Assembly (NCBI GenBank): GCA_937893225.1
Contig: CALBJM010000253.1
Coordinates: forward strand, 1-8,728
DNA length: 8,728 nucleotides
From: an uncultured Erysipelotrichaceae bacterium
Lineage (GTDB): Bacteria; Bacillota_I; Bacilli_A; Erysipelotrichales; Erysipelotrichaceae
Direction of reading: 5' to 3'
Shown: in pieces, positions 1-5,202 of the stretch
How the letters are laid out: the number at the start of each line of letters is the position of its first letter
Position numbering within the stretch: the first letter of the stretch is position 1
Position numbers and translations under genes: made by a program
The notes under the pieces: model-generated
Told to the model about the DNA's origin: nothing
The model's database searches: none
The model's input: the letters and a program-made list of their open reading frames with translations, nothing else

Positions 1-1
1 A

Positions 2-799
2 ATTGCACCTGTAGTACAAGTTGCTGAAGCACGTACGGAATATTATCAACCATTGCGTTTTGAAGAAGAAGAATTACAACCAGTCAAAGAAGAAACAAAA
101 GTAATACAACAAGAATCCCACGAAGAAACAATTTTTAAATCTATACAAGAAGAAGCAGAAGAAGATGCTAAAATTCTGCAAGCAATACAAAATAAAACAG
201 AAGAACAACCAATACAAGAAGAAAAACCTGTATTTCCTCAAATGCGCGTGTTAGGACAATATCACAAGAAATATATTGTTTGTGAAATGCAGCATGGACT
301 AGCATTGGTTGATCAATATGCTGCCGCAAAGAGAATTATGTATGAAGAAGTATATGCAGATATGGTAAAAAATCAAACATGTGTGGATTTATTGATTCCT
401 ATGACATTTCATACAAGTGATGCAATCGTACAGCGTGTGGATGAAATCAATGCCGCAATAGCAGAATACAATATGCAATTTGAAGCATTTGGGAAAGATA
501 CACTCATCATGCGAAGCATACCTTCTTGGCTGCAAGCAATCAATGAGAAAGAATTTTTGAATGATTTATTGGATGCTTTTAAAAATGATGAAACAAAACA
601 CTTTGCTTCTATGCAAAGACAAAAGGTAGCACGTATAGCTTCTTCACATATATTGAAGAAGAATGTTTCTTATTCTATGGAAGAAATGGAAGAGTTGATC
701 ATGCAATTATCGAAATGTGAAAATCCATATGTAGGTATGGATAATAAGCCAATATGGATTGCATTGCGTGAAGAAGATCTCGCGAAGGAGTTTCGATGA
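2..799 (+). CDS. mutL: DNA mismatch repair protein MutL, C-terminal part (5' end outside window)
   Basis: The frame is open from base 2, so this is the 3' part of a longer gene and the true start lies to the left. The first ~75 residues are a Glu/Gln-rich low-complexity stretch, typical of the linker between the MutL N-terminal ATPase and C-terminal dimerisation domains. From about base 230 the protein follows the MutL C-terminal domain: a GQYHKKYIV strand, a DQYAAAKRIMYE segment where Bacillus subtilis MutL has DQHAAQERIKYE, LLIPMTFH, and a C-terminal end NKPIWIALREEDLAKEF. MutL couples MutS mismatch recognition to downstream repair; in most bacteria without MutH it is itself the nicking endonuclease. 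Here the metal/endonuclease residues appear lost: Glu to Lys in motif 1, the SCK Cys to Ser, and CPHGRP to GMDNKP. It overlaps miaA by 4 bases (ATGA), the usual mutL-miaA arrangement. Identity is firm; absence of nicking activity is inferred. Confidence 0.93.
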   Translation: MAPVVQVAEARTEYYQPLRFEEEELQPVKEETKVIQQESHEETIFKSIQEEAEEDAKILQAIQNKTEEQPIQEEKPVFPQMRVLGQYHKKYIVCEMQHGLALVDQYAAAKRIMYEEVYADMVKNQTCVDLLIPMTFHTSDAIVQRVDEINAAIAEYNMQFEAFGKDTLIMRSIPSWLQAINEKEFLNDLLDAFKNDETKHFASMQRQKVARIASSHILKKNVSYSMEEMEELIMQLSKCENPYVGMDNKPIWIALREEDLAKEFR

Positions 800-1695
800 A
801 AAAGGTAATTGTTATTGCGGGACCTACCGCAGTTGGTAAATCGGATTTTGCGATACATATCGCACAAAAATATGGATTAGAAATTATTTCTGGAGATTCG
901 ATTCAAGTGTATCGAGGATTGGATATTGGTAGTGGAAAAGTAACAAAAGAAGAAATGCGTGGCGTCAAGCATCATTTGATCGATATTTTGTCTCCATTGG
1001 AAAGTTATAGCGTTTCTGATTTTCAAACGATGGCTAGAAAAATCATAGAAAATAGTGAAAAACCAATGATTATTTGTGGAGGCACAGGTCTATATTTAAA
1101 GGCTTGTTTATATGACTATACGTTTGAAAAAGAACAAAAAGATGCCTATGATGCTTCTTTTGAGGGATATACGAATGAACAATTATGGGGGATGTTAAAT
1201 ACAACAGACCCACAACAAGCCCAAAAAATTCATCCAAATAATCGTAGAAGATTGATTCGTTCTCTAACGATTCAAAAAAATACTGGAAGAAAACAAAGTG
1301 AGATTGAACAAGAACAAAAACATGAATTGTTGTATGATGCATTGATCATAGGTTGTACGATGAATCGTGAAAAACTCTATGCACGCATCAATGCGCGTGT
1401 AGAAAAAATGTTTCAAATGGGCCTAAAGCAAGAAATGCAAAGTTTATTGCAACAAGGTGTAACATTTTCAAATATGTGCATGGAAGGTATTGGGTATAGA
1501 GAATGGGAGCCCTATTTTAGGGAGAATGCAACTGAAGAAGAAGTCAAACAACGCATTCAAAAGGATTCTCGAAATTTTGCGAAAAGACAATTTACATGGT
1601 TTAAGCACCAAATGCCTGTAAGATGGTATACTGTGGATGATGCAGAAGATACGGAAAAAGTATGGCAAGAAATAGATGCTTTTTGCAAGAGGTGA
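796..1695 (+). CDS. miaA: tRNA dimethylallyltransferase MiaA
   Basis: MiaA transfers a dimethylallyl group to N6 of A37 in tRNAs reading UNN codons, in the cytoplasm; this is the first step toward ms2i6A. The 299 residues match the normal family length. Visible hallmarks in order: P-loop GPTAVGKS (residues 8–15), SGDSIQVYRGLDIGSGK (about 32–48; the usual form is SADSMQVY, so the Ala is Gly here), HHLIDILSP, ICGGTGLYLKA (about 93–103), the NNRRRLIRSL helix, GIGYREW, and the C-terminal RQFTWFK. The ATG overlaps the mutL stop (ATGA), and AAGGAG stands 5 bases upstream, so the start is secure and translation is probably coupled to mutL. The gene runs to within 4 bases of the next start, so it belongs to the same operon. 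No damage is seen. Confidence 0.97.
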   Translation: MKKVIVIAGPTAVGKSDFAIHIAQKYGLEIISGDSIQVYRGLDIGSGKVTKEEMRGVKHHLIDILSPLESYSVSDFQTMARKIIENSEKPMIICGGTGLYLKACLYDYTFEKEQKDAYDASFEGYTNEQLWGMLNTTDPQQAQKIHPNNRRRLIRSLTIQKNTGRKQSEIEQEQKHELLYDALIIGCTMNREKLYARINARVEKMFQMGLKQEMQSLLQQGVTFSNMCMEGIGYREWEPYFRENATEEEVKQRIQKDSRNFAKRQFTWFKHQMPVRWYTVDDAEDTEKVWQEIDAFCKR

Positions 1696-1699
1696 AATC

Positions 1700-2167
1700 A
1701 TGCATACAAAAAACATAACAAAGTGTATACGTATACAAGAAGTATGTACAGTAGCTATTTGGTGGGGTGTTGTGATGCTTATTGGATGGGGCGTGCTTTT
1801 TGCAACAAAAGCAAGTACACATATAACGGAAGTATTGCTGACTGGCTTTCTTGTCTTAGTGCTTCTACTTGCCCTTACGCTTCTTGATGCGAAACGTAAG
1901 AGTCGTAGGATTTGTCAAAAGCTGCAAGAAGAAATAGATGCCTTTGATGAAGAGACATTTCAAAAGATTGATCGTTTGTATAGTGTTTCTAAGAATTGTC
2001 TTGTGTATCACAGTGGCGTGAAGTTTATTGGCATAGCCAAAGAAAATATCATTTCTGTGCATTTTGATGGGAATAAGATTCTTGTTTCTATGAGAAATAA
2101 AGATGGTGTGTATATGTTGCCTTGCAGCTTAGAAACAAATGCATATATACAACAATGGCTGCAATAA
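1700..2167 (+). CDS. small two-helix membrane protein, unknown function
   Basis: I do not recognise this 155-residue protein. Two adjacent hydrophobic segments (about residues 18–36 and 42–62) are joined by a very short turn, followed by a basic patch DAKRKSRR (63–70) that by the positive-inside rule puts the C-terminal half in the cytoplasm. Residues about 92–155 alternate short beta-like strands (CLVYHSGVKFIGI, IISVHFDGNKILVSM, GVYMLPCSL), reminiscent of PH-like/YcxB-type cytoplasmic domains attached to paired helices; this is only a resemblance. I chose ATG 1700 over the in-frame ATG at 1676 because AGAGGTG (1688–1694) is well spaced before it, while the earlier start has no such site and overlaps miaA. 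It starts 4 bases after the miaA stop, so it is probably co-transcribed with mutL-miaA, but the order tells nothing about its job. Confidence 0.75.
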   Translation: MHTKNITKCIRIQEVCTVAIWWGVVMLIGWGVLFATKASTHITEVLLTGFLVLVLLLALTLLDAKRKSRRICQKLQEEIDAFDEETFQKIDRLYSVSKNCLVYHSGVKFIGIAKENIISVHFDGNKILVSMRNKDGVYMLPCSLETNAYIQQWLQ

Positions 2168-2193
2168 ATTAGACATTTAGTATTGCGTGTCGT

Positions 2194-2221
2194 TTGACTT
2201 TACATTAAGAAAATGTAAACT
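2194..2221 (+). promoter_or_regulatory. SigA-type promoter of the Bax-inhibitor gene
   Basis: TTGACT (2194–2199) and TAAACT (2216–2221) are separated by 16 bases and lie 29 bases before the chosen start of the next gene. The expected transcript start near 2228 leaves a short leader carrying the AAAGGA ribosome binding site (2234–2239). The -35 matches consensus at 5 of 6 positions and the -10 at 4 of 6. No terminator is visible between the preceding gene and this promoter, so some read-through from the mutL operon is possible. Confidence 0.55.
2199..2219. promoter_or_regulatory. inverted repeat filling the promoter spacer (candidate operator)
   Basis: A perfect 8-base palindromic pair, TTTACATT (2199–2206) and AATGTAAA (2212–2219), is separated by 5 bases. 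It starts on the last base of the -35 and runs into the -10 of the Bax-inhibitor promoter, the classic position for a repressor that excludes RNA polymerase. No regulator gene is in the window and I cannot assign the motif to a known family. Confidence 0.45.
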
Positions 2222-2250
2222 AAAGTTATATTGAAAGGATGGTGTATGAA

Positions 2251-2961
2251 ATGAGCGAATTTAATACACAGGCAAGAGGTTTTGTTCAAGATGATGTGAA
2301 CGCATACCTCGTAAAAGTTTTTTGGAAAATGGGATTAGGTCTGCTAGTTACTGCAGCAGTAGCAGCACTCTGTTATTTTACAAATGCATGGTACTATTTC
2401 TATAGTGTAACTGGTGGATTTGGAACAATCTTATTGATTGCATTACAGTTTGGTGTCGTGATTGGACTTTCTAGTAAATTAACAACAATGAAGACATCAA
2501 CAGCGAATTTGTTGTTTCTAGCCTATGCAGCTATTACAGGTTTTTCTTTCTCAACATTATTGTACGCATATACAGCTACATCAGTATTTGGTGCATTTGC
2601 ATTCTCAGCTGTGTTGTTCATTAGTTGTGCAATTATTGGTTCTACGACAAATCGTGATTTGTCAAAGTTCTCAACATTGTTTATGGGTGGCTTGATTGCG
2701 TTGGTGATTGCTAGTATTGCTTCAATGTTTATTCCAGCATTAGCAAATAGTCTCATGATTTCTTATCTTGGCGTAATATTGTTCCTTGGTATTACAGCTT
2801 GGGATATGCAGAGAATCAAGAGCATGTATTACAATGTTGGCGGATATGGCCAAGTAGCAGAAAACTTTGCAATCTATGGAGCTTTTGAATTGTACTTAGA
2901 TTTTATTAACATTTTCTTATATGTTCTTAGAATCTTTGCTAATAGCTCTGATAGAAACTAA
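2251..2961 (+). CDS. Bax inhibitor-1 family membrane protein (YetJ/YccA type)
   Basis: A 236-residue polytopic membrane protein with about seven hydrophobic segments, the usual size and topology for bacterial BI-1 (TMBIM) proteins. The family includes B. subtilis YetJ, a pH-sensitive calcium leak channel, and E. coli YccA, which modulates FtsH. Signature regions are present: ITAWDMQRIK (about 181–190) and the final helix GAFELYLDFINIFLYVLRIF (about 210–229). Asp185 and Asp217 fit the aspartate pair that gates YetJ, so a pH-sensitive ion leak is plausible but inferred. I placed the start at ATG 2251 (MSEFNTQARGF) because the AAAGGA site (2234–2239) would touch the upstream in-frame ATG at 2239, whereas it stands 11 bases before 2251. 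The gene has its own promoter and a terminator 25 bases after its stop, so it is probably monocistronic. Confidence 0.92.
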   Translation: MSEFNTQARGFVQDDVNAYLVKVFWKMGLGLLVTAAVAALCYFTNAWYYFYSVTGGFGTILLIALQFGVVIGLSSKLTTMKTSTANLLFLAYAAITGFSFSTLLYAYTATSVFGAFAFSAVLFISCAIIGSTTNRDLSKFSTLFMGGLIALVIASIASMFIPALANSLMISYLGVILFLGITAWDMQRIKSMYYNVGGYGQVAENFAIYGAFELYLDFINIFLYVLRIFANSSDRN

Positions 2962-2973
2962 TAGAGTATTACA

Positions 2974-2982
2974 TGGTATAAT
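2974..2982 (+). promoter_or_regulatory. extended -10 promoter (TGG-TATAAT) for the 3022 gene
   Basis: A perfect TATAAT (2977–2982) is preceded by the TGn extension (2974–2976). No convincing -35 lies 16–18 bases upstream, which extended -10 promoters tolerate. The predicted start near 2989 falls inside the left arm of the terminator hairpin of the preceding gene, so the new transcript would lack the first bases of that stem and keep only a shorter hairpin before the AGAGGTG binding site. Confidence 0.55.
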
Positions 2983-2985
2983 CAA

Positions 2986-3011
2986 AGCAGGACAGATTGT
3001 CCTGCTTTTTT
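2986..3011 (+). terminator. intrinsic terminator after the Bax-inhibitor gene
   Basis: A perfect 9-bp stem, AGCAGGACA (2986–2994) with TGTCCTGCT (2998–3006), has a 3-base loop (5 bases if the innermost pair opens) and ends in a T run to 3011. The ribosome binding site of the next gene begins one base after the T run. Confidence 0.88.
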
Positions 3012-3021
3012 AGAGGTGAAT

Positions 3022-3723
3022 ATGTTTGTAGGTGAATATCGATTTACAGATTATTATCATAAGTTTGTGACAATTGAAGCAGACGAGTTGACTGCGAATT
3101 TACATTGTCGCTTAAAAATAACAGAAAAAGATTGTTATGCGTTGTGTTCTTCTTATTGCGATGAAGATGGTTTTATACGCTTTAATGTGCTTTCTATTGG
3201 TGATAGTTGGCAGCATTGCACTAGAGGACTAAAGAATAAGCATATGCTTGGTGAATTTGGCATTGATGAAGTTTACAATAAAGAAATGCGAATTGCTGAA
3301 ACGCAATATGAAATGCTGCAAAAGAACCAAGCGTTCGTTGAAGAAAAAGAAAAGAATGTAGATGAAGATGTCATGAAAATCAGAAATGATTCTAGACTAG
3401 ATGATATTCGGGATGCATATTATCCAGATATTGTGTATGTTGGTATGATTCATGATCTTTCTATGTATGAATATCCAATGACTGTAACAGGTATAAAAGG
3501 ACCGTTTCTAGTGGGTACTTTGATGGAAGAACCTGCACAGGCAATGGGTGTACATGAAGGAGAGCCTGTATATGTTTTGCCATATATGGCAGAAGGCATT
3601 CATTTGTTTGCTTTGTTTGGCGGCAGCCATTTAGATGATGAACAAACAAAAGCAATGGATCGCATCATACGCGAAACAAGTGAAGTTGGTATAGACTTTA
3701 ACGGCATTTCATTGAAAAATTAG
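3022..3723 (+). CDS. conserved-looking cytoplasmic protein, unknown function
   Basis: A 233-residue soluble protein with no signal peptide or membrane helix; I do not recognise the family with confidence. It has an N-terminal beta-rich part (about 1–65), a charged, probably helical middle with many Glu/Lys (about 78–132) and a C-terminal part (about 135–230). The segment GPFLVGTLMEEPAQAMGVHEGEPVYVLP (160–187) faintly recalls the 'NEP…GVHEGD' strand-turn of DUF2314/DUF2185-type domains, a weak similarity by memory only. Four or five cysteines are scattered in the first 66 residues without a CxxC zinc pattern. ATG 3022 follows AGAGGTG (3012–3018) closely; an in-frame GTG at 3016 lies inside that site and is rejected. 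The next gene begins 8 bases after the stop, so the pair is probably one transcription unit driven by the extended -10 promoter upstream. Confidence 0.8.
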   Translation: MFVGEYRFTDYYHKFVTIEADELTANLHCRLKITEKDCYALCSSYCDEDGFIRFNVLSIGDSWQHCTRGLKNKHMLGEFGIDEVYNKEMRIAETQYEMLQKNQAFVEEKEKNVDEDVMKIRNDSRLDDIRDAYYPDIVYVGMIHDLSMYEYPMTVTGIKGPFLVGTLMEEPAQAMGVHEGEPVYVLPYMAEGIHLFALFGGSHLDDEQTKAMDRIIRETSEVGIDFNGISLKN

Positions 3724-3731
3724 GAGATACT

Positions 3732-4376
3732 ATGAGTAAAAGTGAAACAATCCAATACACATGTCCATATTGTGGAAAACAATTTGATATAGAAGTATAT
3801 CAATCTGTGAATACTAGACAAGACCCAGACTTAAGAGAAAGAAGTATGTCTGGAGATATTTTTCGTCATGCATGTCCACATTGTCATACAGACTTTATGG
3901 TACAAAATCCAATGTTGTATGAAGACCCAGACCACCATTTTGTGATATGGGTTTCTCCAAATGAATTAGGAACTGACTTATCTCAATTTGCGGAACCATT
4001 GATCAAGAAAGGTTATAAGTTACGTAGATGTTCTACAGTGAAAGAGTTTGTTGAAAAAATACAGATCTTTGAAGATGGTGCGGATGATATTGCGGTAGAA
4101 TTAGCAAAATACGATAGCTTTATTGATTTTCTAGATAGCCGTAAAGGAGATCCGAAAGACGTTACTTCCATTGATTATGTTTATACAAAAGATGATGTTA
4201 TGAAAATTGATATTCGTATGAATGATAAAGGCATGTCTTTTTTGATTCCAGTGAGTGGATTGCAGGATGAATTAGAAGCAAACAAAGAATTATTTGAAAT
4301 AGATGAGCATCATTTTCCTTGCATTAATAGTGATTGGATGATTTCACTATTTACGAAAGCAGAAGGTACTGCGTAA
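3732..4376 (+). CDS. CpXC domain protein (zinc-finger-like)
   Basis: A 214-residue cytoplasmic protein opening with the CpXC signature: CPYC (Cys11, Cys14) and, after about 33 residues, CPHC (Cys48, Cys51), two knuckles expected to bind one zinc ion. Between and after them come the family features: acidic insertion (RQDPDLRERSMSGDIF), an aromatic strand FVIWVSP (70–76), and a helical end of the domain (VKEFVEKIQIFEDGADDIAVELAKYDSF, about 103–130). Residues about 140–214 form an additional alpha/beta tail, as in longer CpXC proteins. The molecular function of the domain is unknown to me. AGGAG stands 6 bases before the ATG, and the stop of the preceding gene overlaps the binding region, so translation with its neighbour is likely. 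Family assignment is good; biological role is open. Confidence 0.88.
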   Translation: MSKSETIQYTCPYCGKQFDIEVYQSVNTRQDPDLRERSMSGDIFRHACPHCHTDFMVQNPMLYEDPDHHFVIWVSPNELGTDLSQFAEPLIKKGYKLRRCSTVKEFVEKIQIFEDGADDIAVELAKYDSFIDFLDSRKGDPKDVTSIDYVYTKDDVMKIDIRMNDKGMSFLIPVSGLQDELEANKELFEIDEHHFPCINSDWMISLFTKAEGTA

Positions 4377-4436
4377 TCACACAATTTCACAAAAAGATGA
4401 CATATTTAAACGATAGATATTTTATATATTACTAGT
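4377..4436. other. AT-rich spacer before the candidate small RNA
   Basis: No coding potential is seen. It contains ATGACA (4397–4402) as a possible -35 and overlapping TATATA/TATATT tracts (4418–4430) as possible -10 elements, but none pairs at an ideal 16–18 base spacing, so I do not call a promoter. Confidence 0.35.
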
Positions 4437-4545
4437 GCAGAAATGATCTGCCCTGAATTATGCAAACCCCTAAAGCATTATTCAGCGATTTCTATCCCCT
4501 TAATAATGAAAAAAAGAGAAAGGCCTATGCAGAGGGCCTTTTCTC
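4437..4545 (+). ncRNA. candidate C-rich small RNA (RsaE/RoxS-like layout)
   Basis: This intergenic stretch has ordered structure not explained by a gene. GCAGA (4437–4441) pairs with TCTGC (4447–4451). An 11-position stem CTGAATTATGC (4453–4463) with GCATTATTCAG (4475–4485), one T·T mismatch, presents the loop AAACCCCTAAA. AGAAAT (4439–4444) can alternatively close over it with ATTTCT (4488–4493). An unpaired TATCCCCTTAAT follows, then a terminator hairpin (4516–4545). Two CCCCU motifs, one in a hairpin loop and one single-stranded before a terminator, are the layout of RsaE/RoxS small RNAs, whose C-rich motifs bind Shine-Dalgarno sequences. The upstream AT-rich DNA offers -10 candidates (TATATT, 4425–4430) but no good -35. 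It could instead be an untranslated tail of the CpXC transcript. No peptide of note is encoded. Confidence 0.4.
4516..4545 (+). terminator. terminator hairpin with modest T run
   Basis: GAGAAAGGCC (4516–4525) pairs with GGCCTTTTCTC (4535–4545) with a single bulged T; the loop is 9 bases. The T-rich tail is part of the 3' arm (CCTTTTCTC), so it is weaker than the others in the window. An A-run (4509–4515) on the left would provide a T tract on the opposite strand, so it may work in both directions. It separates the CpXC unit and candidate small RNA from the kinase. Confidence 0.65.
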
Positions 4546-4558
4546 ATGTTTAAAGGAT

Positions 4559-4587
4559 TTGCGTTTTTTTGTGTTTTCATTTTTAAT
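4559..4587 (+). promoter_or_regulatory. putative promoter placing the transcript start on the kinase ATG
   Basis: TTGCGT (4559–4564) and TTTAAT (4582–4587, 5 of 6 to consensus) are 17 bases apart. The hexamer ends 6 bases before ATG 4594, so the expected +1 is the A of the start codon. The surrounding T-runs make chance matches easier, hence moderate confidence. Confidence 0.42.
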
Positions 4588-4593
4588 AGAAGC

Positions 4594-5169
4594 ATGAAGC
4601 AAGAAAAATTAACAGAATTGTGTAAAAAGATCCAAGGCATGCAAAAAGCAAAAGTTGTCATCGCAATAGATGGAAAATGTGCATCAGGAAAAACGACTCT
4701 TGCGGAAGCATTGTCTAAGCAACTACATGCAAATGTATTTCATATGGATGATTATTTCTTACGCGTTGAGCAAAGAACAAAGCAAAGATATAGAGAACCA
4801 GGTGGAAATGTGGATAGAGAAAGATTTTATCAGGAAATCGGGACAAAATTGCATACCGACTCACCGATTATCTATGCACCATTTGATTGTCAAAAAATGG
4901 AGATTTGTGAAAATATAACAGTTCAGCAAACGCCAATAACGATTGTGGAAGGTAGTTATGCAATGCATCCGGATTTACAAAAATTGTATGATCTTTCTAT
5001 ATTTCTTGATATATCAGAAGTTTTGCAACTCCAACGCATAGAAATTCGAAATCCTGATAAAGTAGAAATGTTTCAAAAAAAGTGGATTCCATTAGAAAAT
5101 CAGTATTTTGGAGCATTTGGTATAAAACAACATTGTGACATAATTTTACGAGCAGAAGAAATGTGGTAA
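4594..5169 (+). CDS. uridine-kinase-like P-loop kinase
   Basis: A 191-residue P-loop kinase of the uridine kinase/phosphoribulokinase type. Walker A is GKCASGKTT (27–35); the substrate-side motif HMDDYFL (50–56) replaces the DSFY of classical Udk; REPGGNVDRERFY (67–79), VEGSYAMHP (118–126) and a lid-like arginine region QRIEIRNPDK (147–156) follow. Such short forms are often annotated as uridine kinase, but the true acceptor is not evident from sequence, so I give no symbol. The start is ATG 4594: an in-frame ATG at 4546 exists but would add a hydrophobic tail translated from the terminator and T-runs. ATG 4594 has no Shine-Dalgarno sequence; a -10-like TTTAAT ends 6 bases before it, suggesting a leaderless mRNA. 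The last codons also form the left arm of its own terminator. It stands alone between two terminators. Confidence 0.82.
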   Translation: MKQEKLTELCKKIQGMQKAKVVIAIDGKCASGKTTLAEALSKQLHANVFHMDDYFLRVEQRTKQRYREPGGNVDRERFYQEIGTKLHTDSPIIYAPFDCQKMEICENITVQQTPITIVEGSYAMHPDLQKLYDLSIFLDISEVLQLQRIEIRNPDKVEMFQKKWIPLENQYFGAFGIKQHCDIILRAEEMW

Positions 5170-5188
5170 TTTGTTTCTTCTGTTTTTT
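5153..5188 (+). terminator. intrinsic terminator overlapping the kinase 3' end
   Basis: CAGAAGAAA (5153–5161) and TTTCTTCTG (5174–5182) form a perfect 9-bp stem around a 12-base loop, followed immediately by six T's (5183–5188). The left arm lies in the last codons of the kinase and the stop codon lies in the loop, an economical arrangement that also abuts the next promoter. Confidence 0.78.
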
Positions 5189-5196
5189 GTTAAACT
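5188..5196 (+). promoter_or_regulatory. putative extended -10 placing the transcript start on the phosphatase ATG
   Basis: TGT (5188–5190) followed by TAAACT (5191–5196) gives an extended -10; the same TAAACT hexamer is used upstream of the Bax-inhibitor gene. No good -35 is present at 16–18 bases. The hexamer ends 6 bases before ATG 5203, so the predicted +1 is the first base of the gene. It shares a base with the terminator T run. Confidence 0.42.
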
Positions 5197-5202
5197 AATA
5201 CT

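Noticed and set aside
53..235. Glu/Gln-rich repeats in MutL as a functional tandem repeat
   Set aside because: EE/QE-rich units are irregular and lie where MutL proteins have a variable linker; low complexity explains them.
670..1822. Several open frames on the - strand opposite mutL and miaA (and similar ones opposite later genes)
   Set aside because: They lie entirely across well-identified + strand genes, have no binding sites or recognisable motifs, and are expected from AT-rich coding sequence.
2239..2250. Upstream ATG for the Bax-inhibitor gene
   Set aside because: The AAAGGA binding site would overlap it; ATG 2251 has workable spacing and a family-like N-terminus.
4437..4545. Known riboswitch in front of the kinase
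   Set aside because: I see none of the conserved cores I know (preQ1, fluoride, ZTP, guanidine, SAM, THF types); the C-rich small-RNA layout fits better.
4546..4593. N-terminal extension of the kinase from ATG 4546
   Set aside because: It would translate bases directly after the terminator arm and the T-runs into a hydrophobic tail unlike the family; ATG 4594 gives the normal distance to the P-loop.
4670..4918. 82-codon open frame inside the kinase in another frame
   Set aside because: It overlaps the P-loop kinase throughout and shows no protein signature.
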